A stretch of DNA of 64,000 nt, taken from NCBI GenBank assembly GCA_964564225.1, contig CAZMAF010000002.1:1-64000 (forward strand). Reading direction: 5' to 3'. Under the pieces are notes generated by a model. It saw only the letters and a program-made list of their open reading frames with translations. It did no database searches and was not told where the DNA came from. This DNA comes from RGIG1993 sp964564225 (GTDB lineage Bacteria; Bacillota; Clostridia; Oscillospirales; CAG-272). The position numbers and the translations under genes are program-made. Positions within the stretch are counted from its first letter, which is position 1; every line of letters begins with the position of its first letter. Shown piece after piece: positions 33,165 through 40,683 of this stretch.

Positions 33165-34391
33165 ATGACGAAAGCTTCGTTTTTACCGATTATTTTGGGT
33201 AGTGATGAAAATGCGTACGGTGATGCGCGACTGTTTTATGAGGAATACGGGATACGTCCTTTGATTTTATGCTGCCGTCTTTTGATTCCTACGCGGTATT
33301 CTCGTTTATTTACGTATCGCTGTATTGAAAATTTTGATTGTGAAGATGTTTTTGTGCCTGCGCTTCTTTCGGTGCTTCGGGAAATGAAACCGAAATATCA
33401 AAAGCTTCTTGTGATCGCTTGCTCGGATTATTATGCGAATCTGATGTCGCGCCATTACGATGAATTTGAGGGTTTGATTGCGAATCGCTTTCCTTCGCTT
33501 TCACTTTTAGAACAGTTTGAAACGAAGGATCTGTTTTACAGTCTTTGCGACCGTTACGGAATGCCCTATCCGAAAACTTACATTTGCGAGCCTGAGGACA
33601 GAATTACCTGTGTGGATACGCTCCCGTTTAAGTTTCCGATTGTGGTAAAACCCGAAAACAGTAATGCGACCGAGTATCTGCATCTTTCGTTTGAAGGAAA
33701 GAAAAAAGTGTATTTCGTATATACGCGCGAGGAGTATTTGTCTTGTGCGGAAACGTTGAATGCGGTAGGATATCGAGGCAAGCTCATTCTTCAGGAATTT
33801 ATTGAGGGTGACGATTCTGCGATGCGTGTTGTGAATTCTTACTCCGATAATGAGGGCAAGGTGCGCGTTTCGGTACTCGGTCAGCCGCTTCTTGAGGAAT
33901 ACGCTCCTTACACGCTTGGCAATTACGCCGCGATTATTACGCGGAATGAAGAGCGCGTGTATGAGCTTGTAACGTCATTTCTCGAAAAGATCGGTTACGT
34001 CGGATTTTCGAATTTTGATATGAAATACGACCAAAAGAACGACCGTTACGTGCTGTTTGAGATTAATCCCCGTCTTGGAAGATCATCCTTTTTTGTCAGA
34101 GCGGCGGACGTGAATATGATGAAGGCGCTTGTTGATACCTGTGTTGAGAAAATACCTTATCAGGGTGTTTTTTATGGAAAAAAAACGGCAATGTGGTCTA
34201 ACGTACCGAAGGGAATTTTGAAAAAATATGTAAAGAATCCTGATCTTGCCCGAGAGATGAAAGCGCTTTTTCCGGGATGCCTTTATACGCTTTACGCTAA
34301 AGAGGATCGCTCTCTTAAACGGTATTATCGGGTTACACGGTTTTATTTGTCGCATTATAAGAATTACAGAAAATATTATTTTGAAAAATAG
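33165..34391 (+). CDS. ATP-grasp ligase, D-aspartate-ligase-like
   Basis: A 408-residue ATP-grasp carboxylate-amine ligase. An N-terminal domain (F-L-P-I-I-L-G-S-D-E-N-A-Y-G-D-A-R, residues about 6-22) precedes the ATP-binding fold: F-P-I-V-V-K-P-E-N-S-N, L-I-L-Q-E-F-I-E-G, F-D-M-K-Y-D and L-F-E-I-N-P-R-L-G-R for Mg-ATP. The opening and overall layout recall Asl-type D-aspartate ligases that attach D-Asp to the lysine side chain of UDP-MurNAc-pentapeptide in enterococci and lactococci. The substrate is inferred. ATG 33165 has AAGGGAAAG upstream; a GTG at 33147 overlaps the Mur ligase stop but has no binding site. It is transcribed with the Mur ligase. Confidence 0.75.
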   Translation: MTKASFLPIILGSDENAYGDARLFYEEYGIRPLILCCRLLIPTRYSRLFTYRCIENFDCEDVFVPALLSVLREMKPKYQKLLVIACSDYYANLMSRHYDEFEGLIANRFPSLSLLEQFETKDLFYSLCDRYGMPYPKTYICEPEDRITCVDTLPFKFPIVVKPENSNATEYLHLSFEGKKKVYFVYTREEYLSCAETLNAVGYRGKLILQEFIEGDDSAMRVVNSYSDNEGKVRVSVLGQPLLEEYAPYTLGNYAAIITRNEERVYELVTSFLEKIGYVGFSNFDMKYDQKNDRYVLFEINPRLGRSSFFVRAADVNMMKALVDTCVEKIPYQGVFYGKKTAMWSNVPKGILKKYVKNPDLAREMKALFPGCLYTLYAKEDRSLKRYYRVTRFYLSHYKNYRKYYFEK

Positions 34392-34401
34392 AGAAAGAGT
34401 C

Positions 34402-34430
34402 TTGAACTTTTACGCTTTATTTGTTATACT
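34402..34430 (+). promoter_or_regulatory. sigma-A promoter of tsaE-tsaB-rpiB-tcdA
   Basis: TTGAAC (34402-34407), a 17-base spacer and TATACT (34425-34430), 36 bases before the tsaE ATG. It separates the t6A unit from the Mur/ATP-grasp pair. Confidence 0.75.
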
Positions 34431-34465
34431 ATGGACATTGTATCCTGGTGAGAGGAGGTTTCATT

Positions 34466-34906
34466 ATGAAAAGAAAAACATTGTTTCGGATTCTTTCGCA
34501 TTCTGAAAAAGAAACCGAATCGGCAGGAATATTGTTGGCATCCCAGCTTCGCGGATACGACTTTGTTGCAATGTTCGGCGATCTCGGGGCAGGGAAAACG
34601 GCTTTTGTCAGAGGGATGGCGACTGTTCTTGCGCCCGATTACGACGTCTTTAGTCCTACCTATACGATCGTCAATGAATATGGCGAGGGCGCTCGTCGTC
34701 TTTGTCATTTTGATATGTACCGTATAGATAGTGAAGATGACCTTGAATCAATCGGCTTTTACGATTATACTGATTGCGTTATCGTTGCGGAGTGGTGTGA
34801 GAAAATTCCTTTTGCGCTTCCCGAAAGCTATTACTCGGTTACGGTTGAAAAGCTTAACGAAACCGAAAGGCTGATTCATATTGAGCGTGTGGAGGCTGAC
34901 ATATGA
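34466..34906 (+). CDS. tsaE: tRNA threonylcarbamoyladenosine biosynthesis ATPase TsaE
   Basis: A 146-residue P-loop ATPase that powers turnover of the TsaB-TsaD complex making t6A at position 37 of ANN-decoding tRNAs. The Walker A box is G-D-L-G-A-G-K-T, with S-P-T-Y-T-I-V-N-E-Y and the Y-R-x-D/I-D-S-E-D-D-L-E-S-I-G signature following. GAGGAGG lies upstream of ATG 34466; an in-frame ATG at 34421 overlaps the promoter -10 region and is rejected. It overlaps tsaB by ATGA. Confidence 0.95.
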   Translation: MKRKTLFRILSHSEKETESAGILLASQLRGYDFVAMFGDLGAGKTAFVRGMATVLAPDYDVFSPTYTIVNEYGEGARRLCHFDMYRIDSEDDLESIGFYDYTDCVIVAEWCEKIPFALPESYYSVTVEKLNETERLIHIERVEADI

Positions 34907-35601
34907 TTCTTCTGGCACTTGATTCTACAGCCGTGGTTGCTACGGCGGCACTGATGCAGGATGGCGAGATTCTTGTCTCCGAAACGGTTGATTGCGGTAA
35001 AACGCATAGTGAAACGCTGTTGCCTCTTATTGAAACGCTCTATCATAAAACAAAGCTTTCGCCGAAAGATACCGACGTGTTTGCTTGCAGCGTAGGCCCC
35101 GGTTCTTTTACCGGTGTTCGTATCGGCACTGCTTTACTGAAAGGAATGGCGTATGGAAATAAACCTTGTATCGGGGTTTCGACACTTGAGGCGCTTGCGC
35201 AGAATCTCATTGGTTTAAACGGTATAATTTCCGCTGTAATGGATGCGAGAAGGGGACAGGTCTATAACGCCCTTTTCCGTTGTCAAAACGGAAAATTGAC
35301 ACGTCTGACTCCTGACCGTACTCTGATGCTTCAGGAATTGCAAGACGAGCTTTCTTCGTATCGCGAGCCGATATATTTTTGTGGCGACGGATACCGTATT
35401 GCTCAGGATTACATTACGCACTCTGCGAAAATGATTACGCCTTCTGAGCTCGTTATGCAAAATGCGGCGAGTGTTGCCGTTATTGCCTATCGTGAATATT
35501 TAGCGGGTAATGCAGTCAGTGATGCTGAGCTTCGCCCCTTCTACTTGCGCGCGCCGCAGGCAGAGCGTGAACGTAATGAAAAATTCAAACAAACTACCTG
35601 A
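34903..35601 (+). CDS. tsaB: tRNA threonylcarbamoyladenosine biosynthesis protein TsaB
   Basis: A 232-residue ASKHA-fold scaffold partner of TsaD. It starts I-L-L-A-L-D-S-T and contains H-S-E-T-L-L-P-L-I, the family mark G-P-G-S-F-T-G-V-R-I-G and M-D-A-R-R-G-Q-V-Y. TsaD itself is not in the window. The end overlaps no gene, but rpiB starts 14 bases later. Confidence 0.95.
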   Translation: MILLALDSTAVVATAALMQDGEILVSETVDCGKTHSETLLPLIETLYHKTKLSPKDTDVFACSVGPGSFTGVRIGTALLKGMAYGNKPCIGVSTLEALAQNLIGLNGIISAVMDARRGQVYNALFRCQNGKLTRLTPDRTLMLQELQDELSSYREPIYFCGDGYRIAQDYITHSAKMITPSELVMQNAASVAVIAYREYLAGNAVSDAELRPFYLRAPQAERERNEKFKQTT

Positions 35602-35614
35602 AGAGGATATAGAT

Positions 35615-36064
35615 ATGGAACGTAAGGTTGTCATTGCCTGCGATCACGCAGGAAACGAAGTTAAGGATGCGATCATTCAGAATCTTCGCACACAGGGCTA
35701 TGAGGTTACGGATTTCGGTTGCGACGGCACGGGGAGTGTGAATTATCCCGATTACGCGCAGCTGGTTTGCCGGGCGGTTCAGCAAAACGAAGCGCCTTTT
35801 GGCATTCTTATTTGCGGAACGGGAATTGGTATGAGTATGGCTGCCAATAAGCATCGCGGTATTCGTGCGGCGCTTTGTGAAAATACGTTTTCGGCAGAGA
35901 TGACGAGAAGACATAATGATGCTAACGTGCTTTGCCTTGGTGCGCGTGTAATTTCAGCAGAAAAGGCTGTTTCACTTGTTAATCTCTTTTTGACAACGCC
36001 TTATGAGGGCGGAAGACACGATGTGCGCGTTGCTTTATTGAACGCGCTTGATGATAACGGCTGA
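35615..36064 (+). CDS. rpiB: ribose-5-phosphate isomerase B
   Basis: A 149-residue sugar-phosphate isomerase converting ribose 5-phosphate and ribulose 5-phosphate. It shows I-A-C-D-H-A-G near the start, the active-site C-G-T-G-I-G-M-S-M-A-A-N-K, R-H-N-D-A-N-V-L-C-L-G and a basic R-H-D-V-R-V end. ATG 35615 has GAGG 9-10 bases upstream. It complements rpe at 18692 in the pentose phosphate pathway. Its stop shares a base with the tcdA start. Confidence 0.95.
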   Translation: MERKVVIACDHAGNEVKDAIIQNLRTQGYEVTDFGCDGTGSVNYPDYAQLVCRAVQQNEAPFGILICGTGIGMSMAANKHRGIRAALCENTFSAEMTRRHNDANVLCLGARVISAEKAVSLVNLFLTTPYEGGRHDVRVALLNALDDNG

Positions 36065-36768
36065 TGGATTCCCGTTTTGAAAGAAGTGCGCTTCTTCTGG
36101 GTTGGGACGGAATTGAAAAGCTGCATCAAAAGTCGGTAGCGATTTTCGGTGTCGGCGGTGTCGGAGGTTACGTTGCGGAGGCGCTTGCAAGGTGTGGTGT
36201 CGGAAAGATTACGCTTTTCGATAAGGATGTTGTGGATGTTACAAATATTAACCGTCAGATAATCGCGCTTACGAGTACTGTCGGACGATATAAGTGTGAC
36301 GTTATGAAGGAACGGATACTTGACATCAATCCTCGGTGTGAGGTGGTTTGTCACAATGTGTTTTATTTGCCCGAAAACGCTGATGATTATTCGTTAAAAG
36401 GATTTGACTACGTTGTAGATGCTGTAGATACCGTTGCGGCAAAGCTTGAGATTATTGTGCGCGCGAAAGCGTTAGGTATTCCCGTTATTTCTGCGATGGG
36501 AGCGGGGAATAAAACCGATCCTTCCCGGTTTGAGATTGCGGACATTTATCAAACGTCGGTGTGTCCGCTTGCCCGAGTGATGCGCAGAGAATTGAAAATG
36601 CGCGGGATCGCATCACTTAAGGTTGTTTATTCAAAAGAAGCACCGAATCCGCTTCATTCTGATTATGGCGGCAATGAAAAAAGATTGCCTACGGCAAGTG
36701 TTGCATTTACCGTATCGGTAGCCGGACTTCTTATAGCAAGGGAAGTTGTGATGGATTTGTTAAAGTAA
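36064..36768 (+). CDS. tcdA: tRNA t6A dehydratase TcdA (ThiF/E1-like)
   Basis: A 234-residue E1-like enzyme with the nucleotide loop G-V-G-G-V-G-G-Y-V-A-E-A-L-A-R-C-G-V-G, the F-D-K-D-V-V-D-V-T-N-I-N-R-Q block and the catalytic-region pattern T-S-V-C-P-L-A-R-V-M-R. TcdA uses ATP to close t6A into its cyclic form ct6A. Sitting behind tsaE and tsaB it completes a tRNA position-37 pathway in one operon. The ATG shares one base with the rpiB stop (TGATG). Confidence 0.92.
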   Translation: MDSRFERSALLLGWDGIEKLHQKSVAIFGVGGVGGYVAEALARCGVGKITLFDKDVVDVTNINRQIIALTSTVGRYKCDVMKERILDINPRCEVVCHNVFYLPENADDYSLKGFDYVVDAVDTVAAKLEIIVRAKALGIPVISAMGAGNKTDPSRFEIADIYQTSVCPLARVMRRELKMRGIASLKVVYSKEAPNPLHSDYGGNEKRLPTASVAFTVSVAGLLIAREVVMDLLK

Positions 36769-36780
36769 AGGTCGAATCAG

Positions 36781-37119
36781 GATACGGCAACTTTTAAAAA
36801 AGACTGTGAAACGCTTTTCAGAACGCTTTCGGAGAAGAATTCCGATATGCAGTTTGTCATTATGAATTGTCCTGCTTGCTTTGGCACAAGAATTGATAAT
36901 AAGTTTGGCAGTCCCGAGCTTCGTCAGATTCAGGAAGAATTGGTTGGCGAAATGAATGAGAAGGGTTATAAGACGTCTTTCTTTGATATGTATTCGGTTA
37001 CCAAGGATTTTCAGGATTACTATCCGGATGATCCTCATCCTGATGAAGACGGTCATACCGTTATGGCTTAAGAGCTTGCGAAAATGTTGAATGGACTGAT
37101 CAATCCTGAAGATAAGTAA
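36781..37119 (+). pseudogene. truncated copy of the SGNH lipoprotein gene
   Basis: This stretch is a copy of the 3' end of the intact gene at 41412-42665, aligned from 42330 onward. Bases 36826-37008 (183 bp) are identical to the intact copy; the rest differs at scattered sites. The signal peptide, Thr linker and first catalytic block are missing. A GAA codon has become TAA at 37069-37071, and after it the frame continues 15 codons to a second stop at 37117-37119. It has no promoter or start and should be non-functional. Confidence 0.9.
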
Positions 37120-37129
37120 AATTGATAAA

Positions 37130-37156
37130 AAAAAGACCGGTACCGTCGGTCTTTTT
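37130..37156 (+). terminator. rho-independent terminator
   Basis: A 10-bp stem (AAAAAGACCG, loop GTACCGT) ending in T6. It probably ended the duplicated gene and now ends the tcdA transcript. Confidence 0.8.
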
Positions 37157-37254
37157 TGTTTTAATTTTTTAGGATTTAAAGCTGTACGTTTTTATTGCAT
37201 AAATGGGAAGATGGTATGAATATAGTGTGATAGATTACGTAGGATGGAGCATTT

Positions 37255-39864
37255 ATGAAGAAATATCACGGATTAACGGCGAGTGAGGTTGAAAAATCAA
37301 GAGCGGTATACGGCGATAATCGGTTGTTGGGGCAGAAGAAACATTCGTTTTGGAAAAGACTGTTTCATAATTTTCAAGATCCGATCATTCGGGTATTGGT
37401 TATTGCATTGGTTTTGAACGTCGCGTTTACGGTCCACAATATCAATTGGATGGAATGCATTGGTATTTTGCTTGCCATTCTCGTATCAACGGTTGTATCA
37501 ACCGTTTCAGAAATGGGCAGTGAAAATGCATTTGAAAAGCTGTCAAAGGAAAGTCGGGATACGACTTGCCGTGTGATCAGAAACGGTGTTGGCGAGGAAA
37601 TTTCGATTGACGACGTTGTGGTAGGCGATATTCTGGCGGTTGGTGTCGGGGAGGCAGTACCTGCCGACGGTGTTGTGTTAGAGGGGGAGCTGCTTGTCAA
37701 TCAGGCGGCGCTGAACGGAGAGAGCAGAGAAACGAAAAAAAAGTACTGTAAACGTACAACAGAGCGCGCGCTTGATGCGGAAAACCGTTTATTTCGAGGC
37801 AGTCTTATTACACGGGGCAGCGCTGTTATTCGTGTGAGTGAAGTCGGTCAAAATACGTTTTTAGGGGACGTGGCAAAGGACCTGTCCGAAGATACCCGAA
37901 GTAGTCCGCTCAAACTTCGTTTATCAAAGCTTGCAGCAACAGTCAGTAAGATTGGGTATATCCTTGCAGCTGTTGTGGCGATGTCTTATTTATTCGGTGT
38001 GATTTTTCTTGACACGGGTTTTGATAAAAATGCGATAATATCTTTGCTTTTTGATTACCGTACACTGTTTACGCATCTGATCCGCGCTCTAACTCTTGCC
38101 GTGACAATCGTGGTCGTGGCTGTTCCCGAAGGGCTACCGATGATGATATGCGTAGTCCTTTCTTCGAATATGAAGCGGATGCTGAACGATCAGATCTTGG
38201 TGAAAAAGATGGTTGGTATTGAAACGGCGGGAAGTCTGAATATTCTATTCAGTGATAAAACGGGTACGTTTACTTCGGGGAAGCAGGACGTAAAGGGTTT
38301 TTTGTTTGCGAATAACCGTTACGTTGACAACATTGAACGGTTGAAGCGGGAAACGGGGTATTCGCATCTTTTGGAGTCAGCAACATATAATACGGAATGC
38401 GAGCTTGTCGGTCAGCGAGTGATGGGATCTAACGCATCCGATCGGGCAATCAACGAGTATTTCTTAAAACTTACAAAGCCGCTTGGTATGATATATGGGG
38501 GCATTCCGTTTGATAGCCGATATAAATATTCGGCGGCCTTAACGCCAAGTGGCACAGTGTTAATTAAAGGTGCGCCCGAGGTTTTGCTTCCTCACGTAAC
38601 CTCGTGGATTTCGTCGGAGGGTATTGCTTATGATGGAGCGTTGTTAAAAGAGTCGTACTTGCGCTATACGCGCGATTCGGCTCGTTTGTTGATGATTGCC
38701 ATTGCCGATAGATTGCCCACGGCGATAGATTTTCCGGAGCTTTCCTTTGTTGCGTTTGCCGTGATTCGCGATCCTCTCAGACCAAGCACGAAGACGGCGG
38801 TAAAAATGCTTCAGGGAGCGGGTATTCAGGTTGTGATGGTGACGGGCGACAGTCCCGAAACTGCTGAAGCCGTGGCAAGAGCATCCGGACTGTTTCAAGA
38901 AAACTCTGAAGGAACAGTGATTACGGGCGAGGAGTTGACACGGCTTACGGATTGTGAGCTTGCTAAACGTTTGCCGTACATTTCTGTTGTAGCACGCGCG
39001 CTCCCCCGTGATAAGACCAGACTTGTCCGTGTGGCACAGGGGAAGGATCTCGTAGTCGGAATGACGGGGGATGGGGTTAACGATGCCCCCGCTTTGAAGC
39101 TTGCCGACGTGGGATTTGCCATGGGAAGCGGTACGGATATTGCCAAAGAAGCGGGGGATATCGTTATTCTTGATAACGATATGGAAGCGATGGTCAAGGC
39201 GGTTTTGTACGGACGAACGATTTTTAAAAGCATTTGCAAATTTATTATTTTTCAGTTGACGATGAATTTATGTGCCGTTGGTGTTACGCTGTTAGGTCCG
39301 CTTCTCGGTGTTCCTTCGCCGATTACGGTAATTCAGATGCTATGGGTTAACATGATAATGGATACGCTTGGCGGTCTTGCATTTGCAGGGGAAGCGCCCG
39401 AAAAATATACGCTCGAAGAAAAACCCAAAACAAGACGAGAGCCGTTGTTATCAAGGCAGTCGTTTTTTAAGGTGCTGTGGAACGGTACGACTGCATTGAC
39501 GGTATGCGCATTATTTATGGCACTTGATTTTTTTAAGGACGCTTTGCATTTTGATACTGTTCCTGCTGTCTATTATTCTGCATTATTTTCGCTGTTTATT
39601 TTTATGGGTGTTGTAATGTTTTATATCGCCCGAAGCGAGCGGTTGAATTTTTTGTCGGGACTTTTAAAGAACACGTCTTTTTTACTGATTACCGTTCTTG
39701 TGACGGTCGTACAGCTTCTGATGGTGTATTTTGGCGGTTCGGTATTTCGTACAGTAGGGTTGCCGCTTAAAACGCTTTGCTCAATTGCGCTTCTTGCTTT
39801 TATTGTTCTTCCGTTTGACTTGATTCGTCGCGCTATTATGAAAAAAAGAAATCACGGTGCATAA
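37255..39864 (+). CDS. P-type calcium-transporting ATPase
   Basis: An 869-residue P2-type cation pump expelling Ca2+ at the cost of ATP. A short N-terminal domain (Y-H-G-L-T-A-S-E-V) leads to about ten membrane helices. TM4 carries V-P-E-G-L-P (290-295), and the phosphorylated D334 is in S-D-K-T-G-T. K-G-A-P-E binds ATP, M-V-T-G-D and M-T-G-D-G-V-N-D-A-P-A-L form the hinge, and TM6 has N-M-I-M-D-T-L-G-G-L-A. The TM4/TM6 pattern fits PMCA/SPCA-type Ca pumps. It is odd that the sequence after the phosphorylation site is F-T-S-G-K instead of the usual L-T-x-N-x-M. ATG 37255 has GGATGGAGC upstream. Confidence 0.93.
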   Translation: MKKYHGLTASEVEKSRAVYGDNRLLGQKKHSFWKRLFHNFQDPIIRVLVIALVLNVAFTVHNINWMECIGILLAILVSTVVSTVSEMGSENAFEKLSKESRDTTCRVIRNGVGEEISIDDVVVGDILAVGVGEAVPADGVVLEGELLVNQAALNGESRETKKKYCKRTTERALDAENRLFRGSLITRGSAVIRVSEVGQNTFLGDVAKDLSEDTRSSPLKLRLSKLAATVSKIGYILAAVVAMSYLFGVIFLDTGFDKNAIISLLFDYRTLFTHLIRALTLAVTIVVVAVPEGLPMMICVVLSSNMKRMLNDQILVKKMVGIETAGSLNILFSDKTGTFTSGKQDVKGFLFANNRYVDNIERLKRETGYSHLLESATYNTECELVGQRVMGSNASDRAINEYFLKLTKPLGMIYGGIPFDSRYKYSAALTPSGTVLIKGAPEVLLPHVTSWISSEGIAYDGALLKESYLRYTRDSARLLMIAIADRLPTAIDFPELSFVAFAVIRDPLRPSTKTAVKMLQGAGIQVVMVTGDSPETAEAVARASGLFQENSEGTVITGEELTRLTDCELAKRLPYISVVARALPRDKTRLVRVAQGKDLVVGMTGDGVNDAPALKLADVGFAMGSGTDIAKEAGDIVILDNDMEAMVKAVLYGRTIFKSICKFIIFQLTMNLCAVGVTLLGPLLGVPSPITVIQMLWVNMIMDTLGGLAFAGEAPEKYTLEEKPKTRREPLLSRQSFFKVLWNGTTALTVCALFMALDFFKDALHFDTVPAVYYSALFSLFIFMGVVMFYIARSERLNFLSGLLKNTSFLLITVLVTVVQLLMVYFGGSVFRTVGLPLKTLCSIALLAFIVLPFDLIRRAIMKKRNHGA

Positions 39865-39909
39865 AGTTTTGTGTAGCTTGGGATAATAAAAGAAAAAGGA
39901 TGAGGTTTT

Positions 39910-40167
39910 ATGATAGAATTTACGCATACGGTAAAAGACCCTAATGGGATGCACGCCCGTCCGGCAGGGCTTTTGGTAAAGGAAGCAACGCGATTTTCTT
40001 CAGAGGTAATGATTTATAACGGAGAAAAATCGGCAAGTGCTAAAAAATTGATCTCGTTACTGTCGCTTTCAGTAAAATGCGGTACGACGGTTCGTGTTAC
40101 TGTTATCGGTGAGGACGAAGCGGAAGCAGCAGAGGCTATTTCTGCGTATATGAAAGCGAATATATAG
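39910..40167 (+). CDS. HPr-like phosphocarrier paralogue lacking Ser46
   Basis: An 85-residue protein of the PTS HPr family. The phospho-acceptor H15 is intact in G-M-H-A-R-P-A-G. In an ungapped alignment with canonical HPr, the regulatory Ser46 is replaced by Lys (A-K-K-L-I-S where HPr has A-K-S-I-M-G). It could thus accept phosphate from enzyme I but not be phosphorylated by HPr kinase, so it should not act as a CcpA co-repressor. The canonical HPr is at 56073. AAAAGGATGAGG precedes the ATG. It follows the Ca-ATPase by 45 bp. Confidence 0.9.
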   Translation: MIEFTHTVKDPNGMHARPAGLLVKEATRFSSEVMIYNGEKSASAKKLISLLSLSVKCGTTVRVTVIGEDEAEAAEAISAYMKANI

Positions 40168-40253
40168 GAAAATCTTATCTTTATCAGGATTTTAGTTAAG
40201 ATTAATTATCAAGTGAGGTTTGTATCTCATAGGGCTCTGCAGGGGATTATATG

Positions 40254-40353
40254 CACGCTTCGCGTGATGAGATACACCTTTGGTGATGAGATACACGCTA
40301 AAGCGCGATGAGATACAGCCCAAAGGGTTGATGATATACACGACTGCATCGTG
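40254..40353. repeat. array of unlike hairpins separated by ATGAGATA
   Basis: Five short hairpins alternate with a constant octamer. The hairpins are CACGC-ttc-GCGTG (40254-40266), CACC-ttt-GGTG (40275-40285), CACGC-taaa-GCGCG (40294-40307), CAGCCC-aaa-GGGTTG (40316-40330) and CACGA-ctgca-TCGTG (40339-40353). The octamer is ATGAGATA three times and ATGATATA once. Arms differ in sequence but still pair, including one G-T wobble; one stem has an A-C mismatch. The period is 19-23 bp. A reverse copy of ATGAGATACA lies at 40221-40230. No gene is visible between 40168 and 40370. Confidence 0.75.
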
Positions 40354-40370
40354 AATCTGTAGCTTGGATA

Positions 40371-40416
40371 AACAAAAACAGAACATTTGTCTACCGACAA
40401 ATGTTCTGTTTTTGTT
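40371..40416 (-). terminator. terminator of tRNA-Val
   Basis: A perfect 21-bp stem with a four-base loop (TACC), beginning at the last base of the encoded CCA on the minus strand, with internal T runs. It is by far the longest perfect stem in the window. Confidence 0.85.
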
Positions 40417-40492
40417 GGTGGGGATAATAGGGCTCGAACCTATGACCTCATGCATGTCAAGCATGCGCTCTAACCAGCTGAGCTATACCCCC
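40416..40492 (-). tRNA. tRNA-Val(GAC)
   Basis: A 77-base tRNA on the minus strand. It has a seven-base-pair acceptor stem (GGGGGTA with TATCCCC, one G-T), D arm with A-G-C-T-C-A-G-C-T-G-G-T-T-A-G-A-G-C, and an anticodon stem CATGC/GCATG around loop TTGACAT giving anticodon GAC (valine). The T arm carries TTCGAGC, and a CCA end is encoded. A promoter lies at 40503-40531. It is a lone tRNA; such genes are common integration targets, and mobile debris sits just upstream. Confidence 0.95.
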
Positions 40493-40502
40493 GTACCCGA
40501 TT

Positions 40503-40531
40503 ATTTTATCATACTTTCGCGGAAAAAGCAA
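40503..40531 (-). promoter_or_regulatory. sigma-A promoter of tRNA-Val
   Basis: On the minus strand TTGCTT (40526-40531), a 17-base spacer and TAAAAT (40503-40508), 11 bases before the mature tRNA 5' end. Confidence 0.65.
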
Positions 40532-40683
40532 TAGGAAATATTGCACAATGTTTTGCCTTGAATTATGTGCAAAACGACGAGAGGTTTGGATTGTCAGGGA
40601 TCAAGAGTTGGAAAAGAATAGTAGTATTTTGAGCGATGCTTCGGTATAATATAGATAAAAAGTAAAGAGGATGTATAACAATA

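Noticed and set aside
40165..40353. CRISPR array.
   Set aside because: Repeat units are about 8 bp with 19-23 bp period and hairpin-forming 'spacers'. No cas genes are present. It does not fit CRISPR dimensions.
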